Source: Pseudomonas viridiflava (GTDB taxonomy: Bacteria > Pseudomonadota > Gammaproteobacteria > Pseudomonadales > Pseudomonadaceae). Taken from it: a DNA stretch of 64,000 bases. The stretch is from positions 62,001 through 126,000 of the forward strand of contig NZ_UTKY01000091.1 of the NCBI RefSeq assembly GCF_900583165.1, given 5' to 3'. Made by a program: the position numbers and the translations under genes. Positions 42,414-51,602 of the stretch are shown here, one piece after another (position 1 is the stretch's first letter; the number at the start of each line of letters is the position of its first letter). Below the pieces are notes generated by a model. The model did not search any database and was not told where the DNA came from. It saw nothing but the letters and a program-made list of their open reading frames with translations.

Positions 42414-43604
42414 ATGAGCGAATACTCCCTTTTCACCTCCGAGTCCGTGTCTGAAGGGCATCCGGACAAAATCGCCGACCAGATTTCCGACGCGGTGCTG
42501 GACGCCATCATTGCTGAAGACAAGTTCGCCCGTGTGGCGTGCGAGACCCTGGTGAAAACCGGTGTAGCGATCATCGCTGGCGAAGTGACCACCACTGCCT
42601 GGGTTGACCTGGAACAGATCGTTCGTGACGTGATCACCGACATCGGCTACACCAGCTCCGACGTTGGTTTTGATGGTGCTACTTGCGGGGTGATGAACAT
42701 CATCGGCAAGCAGTCCCCCGACATCAACCAGGGTGTCGACCGCGCCAAGCCAGAAGATCAAGGCGCCGGCGACCAGGGCCTGATGTTCGGCTACGCCAGC
42801 AACGAAACCGACGTGCTGATGCCAGCGCCGATCACCTTCTCGCACCAGTTGGTACAGCGTCAGGCCGAAGCCCGCAAGAGCGGCCTGCTGCCTTGGCTGC
42901 GCCCGGACGCCAAGTCCCAGGTGACCTGCCGCTACGAAGGCGGCAAGGTCGTCGGTATCGACGCCGTTGTACTGTCAACCCAGCACAACCCGGACGTTTC
43001 CTACGCCGACCTGCGCGAAGGCGTGATGGAGCTGATCGTCAAGCACGTGCTGCCGGCCGAACTGCTGAGCAAGGACACCCAGTTCCATATCAACCCGACT
43101 GGCCAGTTCATCATCGGTGGCCCGGTGGGCGACTGCGGCCTGACCGGTCGCAAGATCATCGTCGACAGCTACGGCGGCATGGCCCGTCACGGCGGCGGCG
43201 CGTTCTCGGGTAAAGACCCATCCAAGGTCGACCGTTCGGCGGCCTACGCCGGTCGTTACGTGGCCAAGAATATCGTCGCGGCCGGCCTGGCCGAGCGTTG
43301 CGAAATTCAGGTTTCCTACGCTATCGGTGTAGCCCAGCCTACGTCGATCTCGTTGAATACCTTCGGCACCGGCAAGATCAGCGACGACAAGATCGTCAAA
43401 CTGGTGCGCGAGATCTTCGACCTGCGCCCTTACGCGATCACCACCATGCTCGACCTGCTGCACCCGATGTATCAGGAAACCGCAGCCTACGGCCACTTCG
43501 GTCGTACCCCTGCGCAGAAGACGGTCGGCGACGACACCTTCACCACGTTCACCTGGGAAAAAACCGACCGCGCCAACGACCTTCGCGTCGCTGCCGGCCT
43601 GTAA
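42414..43604 (+). CDS. metK: S-adenosylmethionine synthetase
   Basis: A 396-residue enzyme making SAM from methionine and ATP. N-terminal SEGHPDKIADQISDAVLD contributes catalytic residues, GAGDQGLMFGYA is the signature hexapeptide region, and GGGAFSGKDPSKVDRSAAY the P-loop-like motif. Standard length. It follows the ArsR–methyltransferase gene by 18 bases and ends in a strong terminator. Together with ahcY and metF further right it completes the activated-methyl cycle. Confidence 0.97.
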   Translation: MSEYSLFTSESVSEGHPDKIADQISDAVLDAIIAEDKFARVACETLVKTGVAIIAGEVTTTAWVDLEQIVRDVITDIGYTSSDVGFDGATCGVMNIIGKQSPDINQGVDRAKPEDQGAGDQGLMFGYASNETDVLMPAPITFSHQLVQRQAEARKSGLLPWLRPDAKSQVTCRYEGGKVVGIDAVVLSTQHNPDVSYADLREGVMELIVKHVLPAELLSKDTQFHINPTGQFIIGGPVGDCGLTGRKIIVDSYGGMARHGGGAFSGKDPSKVDRSAAYAGRYVAKNIVAAGLAERCEIQVSYAIGVAQPTSISLNTFGTGKISDDKIVKLVREIFDLRPYAITTMLDLLHPMYQETAAYGHFGRTPAQKTVGDDTFTTFTWEKTDRANDLRVAAGL

Positions 43605-43620
43605 TCCCCCGCTGCACCCA

Positions 43621-43655
43621 AAGCCCTGCCGGGTTCACCCGGCGGGGCTTTTTAT
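43621..43655 (+). terminator. Rho-independent terminator of metK
   Basis: AAGCCCTGCCGGG–TTCA–CCCGGCGGGGCTT, then TTTATT. A long GC stem with one mismatch, followed by a U-tract. Confidence 0.9.
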
Positions 43656-43686
43656 TGCCGGATGATTCGCGGAGACCTTCACATTT

Positions 43687-43729
43687 TTTGGATCCAAACC
43701 TTGCAGGCCCAATGATGGCCCACTAGAAT
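43687..43729 (+). promoter_or_regulatory. Promoter with upstream palindrome before the small exported protein
   Basis: TTGCAG (43701–43706), 17-bp spacer, TAGAAT (43724–43729). A perfect 12-bp palindrome TTTGGATCCAAA (43687–43698) sits just upstream of the -35, where a class II activator could bind. The transcript would have a leader of about 85 bases. Confidence 0.6.
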
Positions 43730-43821
43730 CCGCGCCCTCTCGGGCCCTTCACCTTATTTGGATATTGCCCTGCGCCAGCCCGAGATTCATCAGCGCAGGC
43801 AATCGAACATTGAGGTTTTTC

Positions 43822-44175
43822 ATGCGCATCTCCACGCTCGCCCCTGCTGCCCTTCTGCTCAGCCTGTTCGCCCTGCCGTCCTACGCCGGCACCGACCTGA
43901 GCGCACTGAGCGGCGCCCTGACGTCCAAACTGGGCGGCGGTGATTCCGGTGACTGCCAGCAACACGCCAAAGACCTGCAAACCAAGATCGACGCCGCCGA
44001 AGCCAAGAACGACAGCTTGTCGGTCAAGGCCTATAAAGCAGCACAAGACCAGGTCAACAAAGGTTGTGACAAATTGGCTGAATCCCAAGCGAAGGCCGAC
44101 GCCAAGCAGCAAACCACCGAGGCCAAGGCCGACAAGAACGATGCCGTGAAAGCACTGGGCGGTCTGTTCAAGTAA
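43822..44175 (+). CDS. Small exported Lys/Ala-rich helical protein, unknown function
   Basis: A 117-residue protein with a signal peptide (RISTLAPAALLLSLFALPSYA, cleavage about residue 22). The mature part has two Cys (GDCQQ and KGCDK), about 45 residues apart, around a charged helix, then an Ala/Lys-rich coiled-coil tail. It resembles in layout, though not clearly in sequence, the DUF1090 protein on the other side of ligB. Own promoter and terminator. GAGG lies upstream of ATG 43822. Confidence 0.75.
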   Translation: MRISTLAPAALLLSLFALPSYAGTDLSALSGALTSKLGGGDSGDCQQHAKDLQTKIDAAEAKNDSLSVKAYKAAQDQVNKGCDKLAESQAKADAKQQTTEAKADKNDAVKALGGLFK

Positions 44176-44190
44176 GCAGAAACACCCGGT

Positions 44191-44220
44191 AAAAAGCCCC
44201 GCACTGTCGGGGCTTTTTTA
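44191..44220 (+). terminator. Rho-independent terminator
   Basis: AAAAAGCCCCG–CACTGT–CGGGGCTTTTTT: a perfect stem with A- and U-tracts on the two sides, so it may work in both directions. It isolates the small exported protein gene from ligB. Confidence 0.9.
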
Positions 44221-44270
44221 TGGGCGCGAGGATCCTTTAGGCTGGGCACCCTTTACGGGCAAGGATGCTC

Positions 44271-45953
44271 ATGATGCGCATGTTTATAGCTGTTTTAATC
44301 AGCGTTTTATCGGGACTGGCGCAGGCCGAAGACTGCCCCGATAACCCCCAGGCCCAGGTCGACAGCCTGGCCACGCAGATCCGCCAGTGGGATGACAGTT
44401 ACCACCGACTCGGCCAGTCGCCCATTAACGATGAACTCTACGACCAGGCTCGCCAGCGCCTGGCCCGCTGGCGCGAATGTTCGCCCCAACCCAGCGTTGC
44501 GGCCGAACATCCACTGGCCACTTCACGGGGCACCGTGCACCATCCAGTGGTGCACACCGGCCTGGAAAAACTGCCGGATAAGCAGGCAGTCAACGCCTGG
44601 CTGGGTACACGGCAAGCGGTGTGGGTTCAACCCAAGGTCGACGGTGTTGCCGTCACCCTGGAGTATCGCCAGGGCCGGCTGAATCGGGTCATCAGCCGTG
44701 GCGATGGCGTGCTCGGCCAGGACTGGTCCACCTCGGCACGCAAGATCCCCGGCATTGTCCAGCAACTGCCGGAGCCCATCGATCTGGTCCTGCAAGGCGA
44801 ATTGTATTGGCGCCTCGACAACCACGTGCAATCCGCCCACGGCGGGCTCAATGCCCGCTCCAAAGTGGCAGGGCTGATGAACCGCCGACACCTGAGTGAC
44901 ATTGACGCTGGCGGTATCGGCCTGTTTGTCTGGGCATGGCCGCATGGGCCAGCGTCCTTCACCGAGCGCTTGGCGACGCTGGCACGATGGGGCTTCAGCG
45001 ACAGTCAGCGCTATAGCCAGCCCGTTCAAAGCATTGATCAAGCCGTGCATTGGCGCACTTACTGGTACAACCACCCGCTGCCGTTCGCCAGCGACGGTGT
45101 TGTGCTGCATCAGGCCCAGCGCGCACCCGCCGAGCGTTGGCAGGTCAGCGCGCCGTATTGGGCAGTCGCCTGGAAGTATCCCATCGCCAATGCGCTCGCG
45201 CGGGTACGCGCGGTGCACTTCAAGATCGGTCGCACCGGGCGTATCACCCCCCTGCTGGATCTGGAGCCGGTGCGCCTGGACGACCGCCAGATCAGCCGCG
45301 TCAGTGTTGGCTCCCTGAAACGCTGGCAAGCGCTGGACATTCGTCCTGGCGACCAAGTGTCCATCAGCCTCGCAGGCCAGGTTATCCCTCGCCTGGACGC
45401 AGTGATTTTGCGCAACGAGCAACGGCTTGAGGTGCAAGCGCCGAACCCGCGAGACTTTCATGCCCTGAGCTGCTGGCAACTGGACCCCGGCTGCGAGGAG
45501 CAACTGCTCGCCCGCCTGACCTGGCTCAGCGGCAATCACGGACTGGCATTGCCACACATGGGCCCAGAGACGTGGAACGTATTGATCCAAGCCGGTCTAA
45601 TCGCAGGGTTTCTTGATTGGTTGACCCTGGATGCGGCAGAGCTTGCTAACATTGATGGCTTCGGCGATCGCAGCCGCGCACGCGTGCTCGACAGTTTGAA
45701 CAGTGCACGACAAAAGCCGTTCGCCCAATGGCTCAAGGCCTTGGGCATACCCCCTGCGGCGCGCAATAACCTGGAGGGCGACTGGCAGACGCTGGCCACC
45801 CGAGACACCCAAGCCTGGCTGGCCATCGACGGCATCGGCCCGGGCCGCGCAGCGCAATTGAGCGCTTTTTTTCGCGACCCGCAGGTACAAGCCTTGGCAC
45901 ACACATTACGCGTGGCCGGCATCGACGGGTTTCAAGCCCGAGCCGACCACTAG
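44271..45953 (+). CDS. ligB: NAD-dependent DNA ligase LigB
   Basis: A 560-residue LigB-type ligase. The adenylation Lys is in QPKVDGVAVTLEY (about residue 120), with RVISRGDGVLGQDW, VAWKYP and the OB-fold region (VGSLKRWQALDIRPGDQVS) following. Helix-hairpin-helix repeats lie near IDGFGDRSRARVL and IDGIGPGRAAQL. The BRCT domain of LigA is missing, as in LigB. The protein begins with a hydrophobic segment ending LSGLAQAEDC that reads as an export signal, also seen in E. coli LigB. AAGGA precedes ATG 44271; ATG 44274 is equally possible. Confidence 0.87.
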   Translation: MMRMFIAVLISVLSGLAQAEDCPDNPQAQVDSLATQIRQWDDSYHRLGQSPINDELYDQARQRLARWRECSPQPSVAAEHPLATSRGTVHHPVVHTGLEKLPDKQAVNAWLGTRQAVWVQPKVDGVAVTLEYRQGRLNRVISRGDGVLGQDWSTSARKIPGIVQQLPEPIDLVLQGELYWRLDNHVQSAHGGLNARSKVAGLMNRRHLSDIDAGGIGLFVWAWPHGPASFTERLATLARWGFSDSQRYSQPVQSIDQAVHWRTYWYNHPLPFASDGVVLHQAQRAPAERWQVSAPYWAVAWKYPIANALARVRAVHFKIGRTGRITPLLDLEPVRLDDRQISRVSVGSLKRWQALDIRPGDQVSISLAGQVIPRLDAVILRNEQRLEVQAPNPRDFHALSCWQLDPGCEEQLLARLTWLSGNHGLALPHMGPETWNVLIQAGLIAGFLDWLTLDAAELANIDGFGDRSRARVLDSLNSARQKPFAQWLKALGIPPAARNNLEGDWQTLATRDTQAWLAIDGIGPGRAAQLSAFFRDPQVQALAHTLRVAGIDGFQARADH

Positions 45954-45974
45954 ATTGCGACCATGGAGCCCCAC

Positions 45975-46370
45975 ATGAAATTTCTAGCCCCCTTCGCCCT
46001 GCTGACCGTCGCGAGCTTTATGGCCACCCCGCTGCTGGCGGCTGACGAAGCGCCGCAACTCACCGGGTGTGCCGCCAAGCGTCACGCCATCAGCCAGCAG
46101 ATCGAGCAGGCCAAAGCCCACGGCAACAGCGCCCAGCAAGCCGGCCTGGAAAAAGCCCTGAGTGAAGTCACCGCTAATTGCACCGATGCCTCCTTGAAGA
46201 AAGAGCGGGAAAACAAAGTGCTCGATGCCAAGCACGAAGTCAGTCGCCGTCAGGCCGACCTCGACAAGGCGATGAAAAAGGGCGACGCAGAGAAGATCAA
46301 CAAGCGCAAAGACAAACTCGCCGAGTCGCGCAAAGAGTTGCAGGAAGCCGTTGAAGACCTCGACAAATAA
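45975..46370 (+). CDS. DUF1090-family small periplasmic protein
   Basis: A 131-residue protein with a signal peptide (KFLAPFALLTVASFMATPLLA) and a mature domain of charged helices with two Cys (TGCAAKRHAIS and TANCTD), the DUF1090/YqjC pattern. The C-terminal half is a coiled coil rich in Lys and Glu. GGAG lies six bases before ATG 45975; ATG 45963 is possible but weaker. It follows ligB by 21 bases and probably shares its transcript. Convergent with the cytochrome gene. Function unknown. Confidence 0.8.
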   Translation: MKFLAPFALLTVASFMATPLLAADEAPQLTGCAAKRHAISQQIEQAKAHGNSAQQAGLEKALSEVTANCTDASLKKERENKVLDAKHEVSRRQADLDKAMKKGDAEKINKRKDKLAESRKELQEAVEDLDK

Positions 46371-46376
46371 AACCGG

Positions 46377-46826
46377 TCAGTGGTCCCGAAACTGTTTGTG
46401 GCAAGCGCTGCAGGCATCTTCAACCTTCTGTACCGCCGGCCCCAGGTTACTGGCCGAATAAGGCTGCACCTGACTGGCGGTCACCAATTCACCGGTGGCC
46501 GCCTCCAGGTTGCTAGCCAGTTGCTGAAAACGTGTTTGTTGTTGCCACACGTCATCTTTGGCGCTGGTGTGGTCTTCTTCGCGCACGCTCGGGAAATGCT
46601 TCCAGGGCTCATGGGACAGCGCATCCAGCTTGACCGCACCTTCGGCGAATTTTGCGCCATCGAAAGGGATACGGCCACGCAACATGCCGCCCAGGTCTTC
46701 GCTGGCCTTGAGCATTTGCTTGAAGATCGCCTTGCGCTGGCCCAAGGGCGAGTTCGGATCAACACCGCCACAGGCGGACAATGTCAGGCAGGCCAGCATT
46801 ACAACGGTCAGTCTTTTAAAAGTCAT
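46377..46826 (-). CDS. Cytochrome c' / c556-type lipoprotein
   Basis: A 149-residue protein with a lipoprotein-type signal (VVMLACLTLSAC) and a four-helix cytochrome c' fold. A single haem motif CSACH lies near the C-terminus (about residue 141), as in cytochromes c' and c556. The N-terminal mature part GQRKAIFKQMLKASEDLGGML is the first helix. Its electron partner is unknown. ATG 46826 (MTFKRL) is chosen. Divergent from mltA, convergent with the DUF1090 gene. Confidence 0.85.
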   Translation of the reverse strand: MTFKRLTVVMLACLTLSACGGVDPNSPLGQRKAIFKQMLKASEDLGGMLRGRIPFDGAKFAEGAVKLDALSHEPWKHFPSVREEDHTSAKDDVWQQQTRFQQLASNLEAATGELVTASQVQPYSASNLGPAVQKVEDACSACHKQFRDH

Positions 46827-46955
46827 GGTGGCTTCGATGTCACGGAAAACGGCGGCCAGTATCCTCGCCACGCCGGCAAAGACCAATAGCCCTATTAATA
46901 ATAAGGGTTGCCCAAAGACGCTGCGGCGTGGGCAATCGCTTCAGGAAATACGTGT

Positions 46956-48140
46956 ATGAATGTCACCGAAAAACGCTGGAGCCGCCGTTTGACGTGGGCT
47001 TTGCCCATGATCGCGCTACTGGCCGGCTGCGATGCGGGTAAGGAGCCTGCCAAGGATGAACCGCCTGAGCACCACGCCATTGCTACGTATGTAAGCGCTC
47101 CTTGGGAAGCGCTGCCTGCGGTTTCCGACACCGATTTGCTGGCCGGTTTCGAGTCCTGGCGCAGCGCCTGCCAGCGCCTCAAGGCCGACCCAATCTGGGG
47201 CGCCACTTGCGCCGCAGCAGCCACGGTGCCGGGCAATGCGGTTGCGGTACGCGGTTTTCTCAAGGAACGCCTGGACGTATTCGGCCTGCGTTCGGCGGAT
47301 AACACACCGAACGGCTTGATCACCGGCTACTACGAACCGGTCTACCCCGGCAGCCTGACCCGAACCGCCAAGGCCAATGTGCCGGTGTATGGCGTGCCGG
47401 ATGACCTGATCATCGTGAACCTGGAGAGCATCTACCCCGAACTCAAGGGCAAGCGCCTGCGGGGTCGCCTCGAAGGTCGAGTGCTCAAGCCTTACGACGA
47501 CGCCAGCGCCATCAACGGCCAGGGCTCCACGGCGCAGCCAATTGCCTGGCTGACCAGCCCAATGGACCTGCAATTCCTGCAAATCCAGGGTTCGGGCCGG
47601 ATTCAACTGGCGAACGGGCGCCAGTTGCGCGTCGGTTACGGCGACCAGAATGGCTACCCCTACCGCCCCATTGGCCGCTGGCTGGTGGAGCAAGGTCAGT
47701 TGAAGAAAGAAGACGTGACCATGGGCGCCATCAGTGCCTGGGCCAAGGCCAACCCGCAACGTATCCCCGAACTCCTGGCGAGCAACCCCAGCTACGTATT
47801 CTTCAGCGCCCGCCCCGACAGCAACGAAGGGCCGCGGGGCTCGTTGAATGTGCCGTTGACGGCGGGCTACAGCGTGGCGGTGGACCGCAAAGTGATTCCA
47901 CTTGGCAGCCTGCTATGGCTGTCGACCACCAAGCCCGATGGCTCTCCAATCGCAAGGCCTGTCGCCGCGCAGGACACCGGTGGTGCAATCACCGGTGAAG
48001 TGCGTGCGGATCTGTTCTGGGGCACCGGCGATGCGGCGGGTGAGCTGGCGGGGAATATGAAGCAGCAGGGGCAGATCTGGATGTTGTGGCCTAAGGGCGC
48101 AGCGCTACCTCAAGTGCCGGATGCCCCGGCCGGAACCTGA
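46956..48140 (+). CDS. mltA: Membrane-bound lytic murein transglycosylase A
   Basis: A 394-residue outer-membrane lipoprotein with a lipobox at MIALLAGC (about residue 25). The MltA domain shows GLITGYYEP (about 120), MDLQFLQIQGSGRIQL and the C-terminal 3D domain with the catalytic Asp in AAQDTGGAITGEVRADLFWG (about 345). It cleaves the glycosidic bond of peptidoglycan, forming 1,6-anhydro ends. AGGAAAT precedes ATG 46956. A REP doublet follows. Confidence 0.93.
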   Translation: MNVTEKRWSRRLTWALPMIALLAGCDAGKEPAKDEPPEHHAIATYVSAPWEALPAVSDTDLLAGFESWRSACQRLKADPIWGATCAAAATVPGNAVAVRGFLKERLDVFGLRSADNTPNGLITGYYEPVYPGSLTRTAKANVPVYGVPDDLIIVNLESIYPELKGKRLRGRLEGRVLKPYDDASAINGQGSTAQPIAWLTSPMDLQFLQIQGSGRIQLANGRQLRVGYGDQNGYPYRPIGRWLVEQGQLKKEDVTMGAISAWAKANPQRIPELLASNPSYVFFSARPDSNEGPRGSLNVPLTAGYSVAVDRKVIPLGSLLWLSTTKPDGSPIARPVAAQDTGGAITGEVRADLFWGTGDAAGELAGNMKQQGQIWMLWPKGAALPQVPDAPAGT

Positions 48141-48159
48141 CAGGCACTGAAAATCAAAA

Positions 48160-48248
48160 ATGTGGGAGGGGGCTTGCCCCCGATGGCGGTCTGTCAGTGA
48201 TAGCTGAATTGACTGACAGACCGCTATCGGGGGCAAGCCCCCTCCCAC
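48160..48248. repeat. REP doublet between mltA and the MAPEG gene
   Basis: Standard head-to-head arms; centre TGACTGACAGACCG. Confidence 0.9.
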
Positions 48249-48267
48249 AGGGGTTCTTCGTCAACTG

Positions 48268-48654
48268 TCAGATCGATACGAAGAAGAAACTCGCAATTAA
48301 AGCCATGCCCGCAAACCACACCAGCGACCGCAGGATCGCCCAATCCGCCACGTAGCAAATGATGTACAACAAGCGACTGGTGATAAAAAGCACGGCCAGC
48401 ACGTTGATGGTCACCAATTCAGCCGTACCGGCCAAGTGCGCGATAATCACCGCCGCTGCAAACGCCGGGGTGACTTCAAAGCTGTTGAGCTGGGCGTTAT
48501 GCGCGCGCCGGGCGAACCCGTCGAGGGTATCCAGGAAGGCGCGAGGGTCATGGTTCTGCCGAGGCCCAAACTTGCCCTGGCTGAATTTGGCCAGGCCCGT
48601 GCACAGATAAGGCAAGAAAATTGCGATCAACACACACCAGAAAGCTACCGTCAT
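48268..48654 (-). CDS. MAPEG-family membrane protein
   Basis: A 128-residue integral membrane protein with four hydrophobic helices. HNAQLNSFEVTPAFAAAVI is the conserved MAPEG block (Asn and Glu bind glutathione in the eukaryotic enzymes). Bacterial members of this size have no assigned reaction. ATG 48654 (MTVAFW) follows AAGGA by seven bases; GTG one codon earlier is possible. The 200 bases upstream (48655–48862) are AT-rich next to the start and hold the divergent promoters. Confidence 0.85.
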   Translation of the reverse strand: MTVAFWCVLIAIFLPYLCTGLAKFSQGKFGPRQNHDPRAFLDTLDGFARRAHNAQLNSFEVTPAFAAAVIIAHLAGTAELVTINVLAVLFITSRLLYIICYVADWAILRSLVWFAGMALIASFFFVSI

Positions 48655-48862
48655 CACTGAGTCCTTTTATGATTTTCTATTTTTAATTTGAAACAGAAAT
48701 TAGAGTTTTAGCACTAATCTCGGCACGCCGCACTTACCGTTATGAGCCGATACACCACAATAGGTTCTATCGGCGTTTTGCGCGCTGCCCTGCAACATCA
48801 CGCCGCCACTGCGGTCCATCCCAGCACTAAACGATCCGCCACCCAACTTCCAAGGACCCCGG

Positions 48863-50122
48863 ATGCTTGAACTTGTCGCCGCCTTCATTTGCCTCACCAC
48901 ACTGCTCACCTATGTGAACTTCCGCTTTATCGGCCTGCCGCCCACCATCGGCGTGATGGTCACGGCCCTGATATTCTCCCTGATCCTGCAAGGCCTGAGC
49001 GTTCTCGGCTACCCAGGCTTGGAAGAACGCGTCCAACAACTGATCGGCCAGATCGACTTCGGCGACCTGCTGATGAACTGGATGCTGTCGTTCCTGCTGT
49101 TCGCCGGCGCCTTGCACGTCAACCTCAACGACCTGCGCAGTTACCGCTGGCCCATCGGCCTGCTGGCCACGTTTGGTGTGTTGATCGCCACCGTAGTGAT
49201 CGGCAGCTTGGCGTATTACATCTTTGCCCTGTTTGGCTGGCATGTGAGCTTCTTGTACTGCCTGCTGTTCGGCGCACTGATTTCGCCCACCGACCCGATT
49301 GCGGTACTGGGTGTCCTGCGTACGGCCAATGCCTCCAAGCCGCTGAAAACCACCATCGTCGGCGAATCGCTGTTCAACGATGGCACCGCCGTAGTGGTGT
49401 TTACCGTATTGCTGGGCATCGCACAGCTGGGCGAGACACCCACCGTGGGCGCGACGGCCATGCTGTTTGCTCATGAGGCGATTGGCGGCGTGGTGTTCGG
49501 CGGCCTGATCGGCTACCTGGTGTACCTGATGATCAAGAGCATCGAACAGCACCAGATCGAAGTGATGCTGACCCTGGCCCTGGTGATCGGCGGCTCGGCG
49601 ATGGCTTCCGAGCTGCACGTCTCCGCACCGATTGCGATGGTGGTGGCGGGCCTGATCATTGGCAACCTCGGCCGTAAGCTGGCAATGAACGATATGACGC
49701 GTCGCTACCTGGACGGTTTCTGGGAACTGCTCGACGACATGCTCAACGCCCTGCTGTTCGCGCTGATCGGCATGGAGCTGTTGCTGTTACCGTTCAACTG
49801 GCTACATGTGTTCGCTGCCAGCCTGTTGGCCGTGGCGATCCTGCTGTCGCGCCTGCTGACAGTTGCACCGGCGATCCTACTGCTGCGCCGCTGGCGTACA
49901 GTGCCACGTGGCACCATCCGCATCCTCACGTGGGGCGGCTTGCGTGGCGGGGTTTCGGTGGCGCTGGCGCTGGCCTTGCCGTTGGGCCCGGAGCGTGACC
50001 TGCTGCTGAGCATCACCTATATCGTAGTGCTGTCATCGATCCTGTTGCAGGGGTTGAGCATCGGCAAGCTGGTCAAGCGCGTGACCCGGGACGAGCCCCA
50101 GGCCGCGCCTGAAACTCACTGA
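48863..50122 (+). CDS. CPA1-family Na+/H+ antiporter
   Basis: A 419-residue protein with about twelve hydrophobic helices. The CPA1 transport core is visible in ALISPTDPIAVLGVLR and VGESLFNDGTAVVVF (the ND motif, about residue 172), and WGGLRGGVSVALALALP near 360 is the conserved Arg helix. It exchanges protons for sodium or potassium at the inner membrane. CAAGGA precedes the ATG. It ends tail-to-tail with the FNT gene, overlapping by seven bases. Confidence 0.88.
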   Translation: MLELVAAFICLTTLLTYVNFRFIGLPPTIGVMVTALIFSLILQGLSVLGYPGLEERVQQLIGQIDFGDLLMNWMLSFLLFAGALHVNLNDLRSYRWPIGLLATFGVLIATVVIGSLAYYIFALFGWHVSFLYCLLFGALISPTDPIAVLGVLRTANASKPLKTTIVGESLFNDGTAVVVFTVLLGIAQLGETPTVGATAMLFAHEAIGGVVFGGLIGYLVYLMIKSIEQHQIEVMLTLALVIGGSAMASELHVSAPIAMVVAGLIIGNLGRKLAMNDMTRRYLDGFWELLDDMLNALLFALIGMELLLLPFNWLHVFAASLLAVAILLSRLLTVAPAILLLRRWRTVPRGTIRILTWGGLRGGVSVALALALPLGPERDLLLSITYIVVLSSILLQGLSIGKLVKRVTRDEPQAAPETH

Positions 50123-51003
50123 TCCTTGTCGATCTGCTGCGGGTGTCTAGGGTCCGCAGCAGCCTTGCCCGGCAAGCTACTCTCGCTGCGAATCTGTGCA
50201 TGGCTGATCAACGCGAAGATAAAGCTGCCCCCGATGATGTTGCCCGCCAATGTGGGCCCGGCGAACACCAGCCAGAAATCCTTCCACGGCAACTCGCCGG
50301 CAAATACCAGGTAGGACACTTCCGCCGACCCCACCACGATATGAGTGAAGTCCCCCAACGCCATCAGGTACGTGATCAGGATAATGATGAACATCTTGGC
50401 GCTTTCCATGGACGGGATCATCCACACCATGGTGGCGATCATCCAGCCGGAGACGATGCCCTTGGCGAACATCTGGCCGGGATCGTTCTCCATGACCTTG
50501 CGGCCGATGTCCAAAAAGGCCAGGTCGGTCTTGGTGTCGAAAATCGGCAGGTGCAGCATCACGTAGGCCACCAGCAAGGTGCCGCACAGGTTGCCCACCA
50601 GTACCACTGTCCACAGGCGCAGCAACCTCCCGGCGTTGCCCAGCGTAGGTTTGCTCATCACCGGCAATACGGCGGTCAGGGTGTTTTCGGTGAATAGTTG
50701 CTGACGTGCCAGGATCACTGCAAGGAAGCCCGCGCAGTAGCCGAAGCTGGCGATCACTTTGAACCCCTCGGCATCCGGCAACCGTGAGTTGAGCAACCCC
50801 ATAGCCATCAGCGACAACCCCATGGTCAAACCGGCAGCGAGGGCCGACCACCACAAAGCGGCGACATTACGCTCCAGCTCCTGATCACCCTGGGTGCGGA
50901 TGATTTCATGCAGCACCGCTGCACGCGGTGGCTGGTTCTTATCGACGTCCTGCTGCTCTTCCTGCGACAGGTTAGGGGTCTTGCCGTCTTCTTGCGTGGC
51001 CAT
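50116..51003 (-). CDS. Formate/nitrite transporter (FNT) family protein, YfdC-like
   Basis: A 295-residue protein with six hydrophobic helices (about residues 50–275) and charged hydrophilic termini. FNT features are ARQQLFTENTLTAVLP in the first half and the mirrored GDFTHIVVGSAEV in the second, with GNIIGGSFIFALISH at the end. It looks like the YfdC subgroup rather than FocA or NirC, so substrate is uncertain. Tail-to-tail overlap with the antiporter gene. Confidence 0.83.
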   Translation of the reverse strand: MATQEDGKTPNLSQEEQQDVDKNQPPRAAVLHEIIRTQGDQELERNVAALWWSALAAGLTMGLSLMAMGLLNSRLPDAEGFKVIASFGYCAGFLAVILARQQLFTENTLTAVLPVMSKPTLGNAGRLLRLWTVVLVGNLCGTLLVAYVMLHLPIFDTKTDLAFLDIGRKVMENDPGQMFAKGIVSGWMIATMVWMIPSMESAKMFIIILITYLMALGDFTHIVVGSAEVSYLVFAGELPWKDFWLVFAGPTLAGNIIGGSFIFALISHAQIRSESSLPGKAAADPRHPQQIDKDQ

Positions 51004-51078
51004 GGGCGTACCTGAACAGGAGGGTGTTGTTCAGGTACGACCTATCGCCCATCACGAGCGTTCACTGGCCCGACAGGA

Positions 51079-51483
51079 TTACTCGCTGATGCTTTCATCC
51101 TGGAACTGATCTTTGACGTATTTGATTTCAGTGCGACCGTGGGGCGCCGGCAAACCGTCTTCGCCCAGGTTGACGAAAACCATTTTTTCTACGGTCAGGA
51201 TGCTTTTGCGGGTGATCTTGTTGCGCACTTCACACGTCAGGGTGATGGAGGTGCGCCCGAACTCGGTGGCAGTGATGCCGAGCTCGATAATGTCGCCCTG
51301 GCGCGAGGCGCTGACGAAGTTGATTTCGGAGATGTACTTGGTCACCACGCGTTGGTTGCCCAGCTGGACAATGGCGTAGATCGCCGCTTCTTCGTCGATC
51401 CAGCGCAACAGGCTGCCACCGAACAGGGTGCCGTTGGGGTTGAGGTCTTCGGGTTTTACCCATTTGCGGGTGTGGAAGTTCAT
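51079..51483 (-). CDS. YciA-type acyl-CoA thioesterase
   Basis: A 134-residue hotdog thioesterase. The active-site region is LNPNGTLFGGSLLRWIDEEAA (Asn and Asp about residues 15–30), characteristic of the YciA/BACH group hydrolysing medium to long acyl-CoAs. ATG 51483 has GGAG upstream; a longer in-frame start would add 34 unlikely residues. It is divergent from ahcY. Confidence 0.87.
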   Translation of the reverse strand: MNFHTRKWVKPEDLNPNGTLFGGSLLRWIDEEAAIYAIVQLGNQRVVTKYISEINFVSASRQGDIIELGITATEFGRTSITLTCEVRNKITRKSILTVEKMVFVNLGEDGLPAPHGRTEIKYVKDQFQDESISE

Positions 51484-51602
51484 GGTCACTCCAAAGCGTC
51501 TTGCGAAATGATGGGCAACATCATGGCAGAGGCCGGGCCCAAGCTCTATGAGCCATTGCCTATCACGCCGATGAACGATCTTCATGTGCCCGACAGAAAG
51601 GC

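Noticed and set aside
46890..46925. Imperfect inverted repeat CCCTATTA / TAATAAGGG between the cytochrome gene and mltA
   Set aside because: One-base offset breaks the symmetry and it matches no regulator site I know; it is probably just AT-rich promoter sequence.
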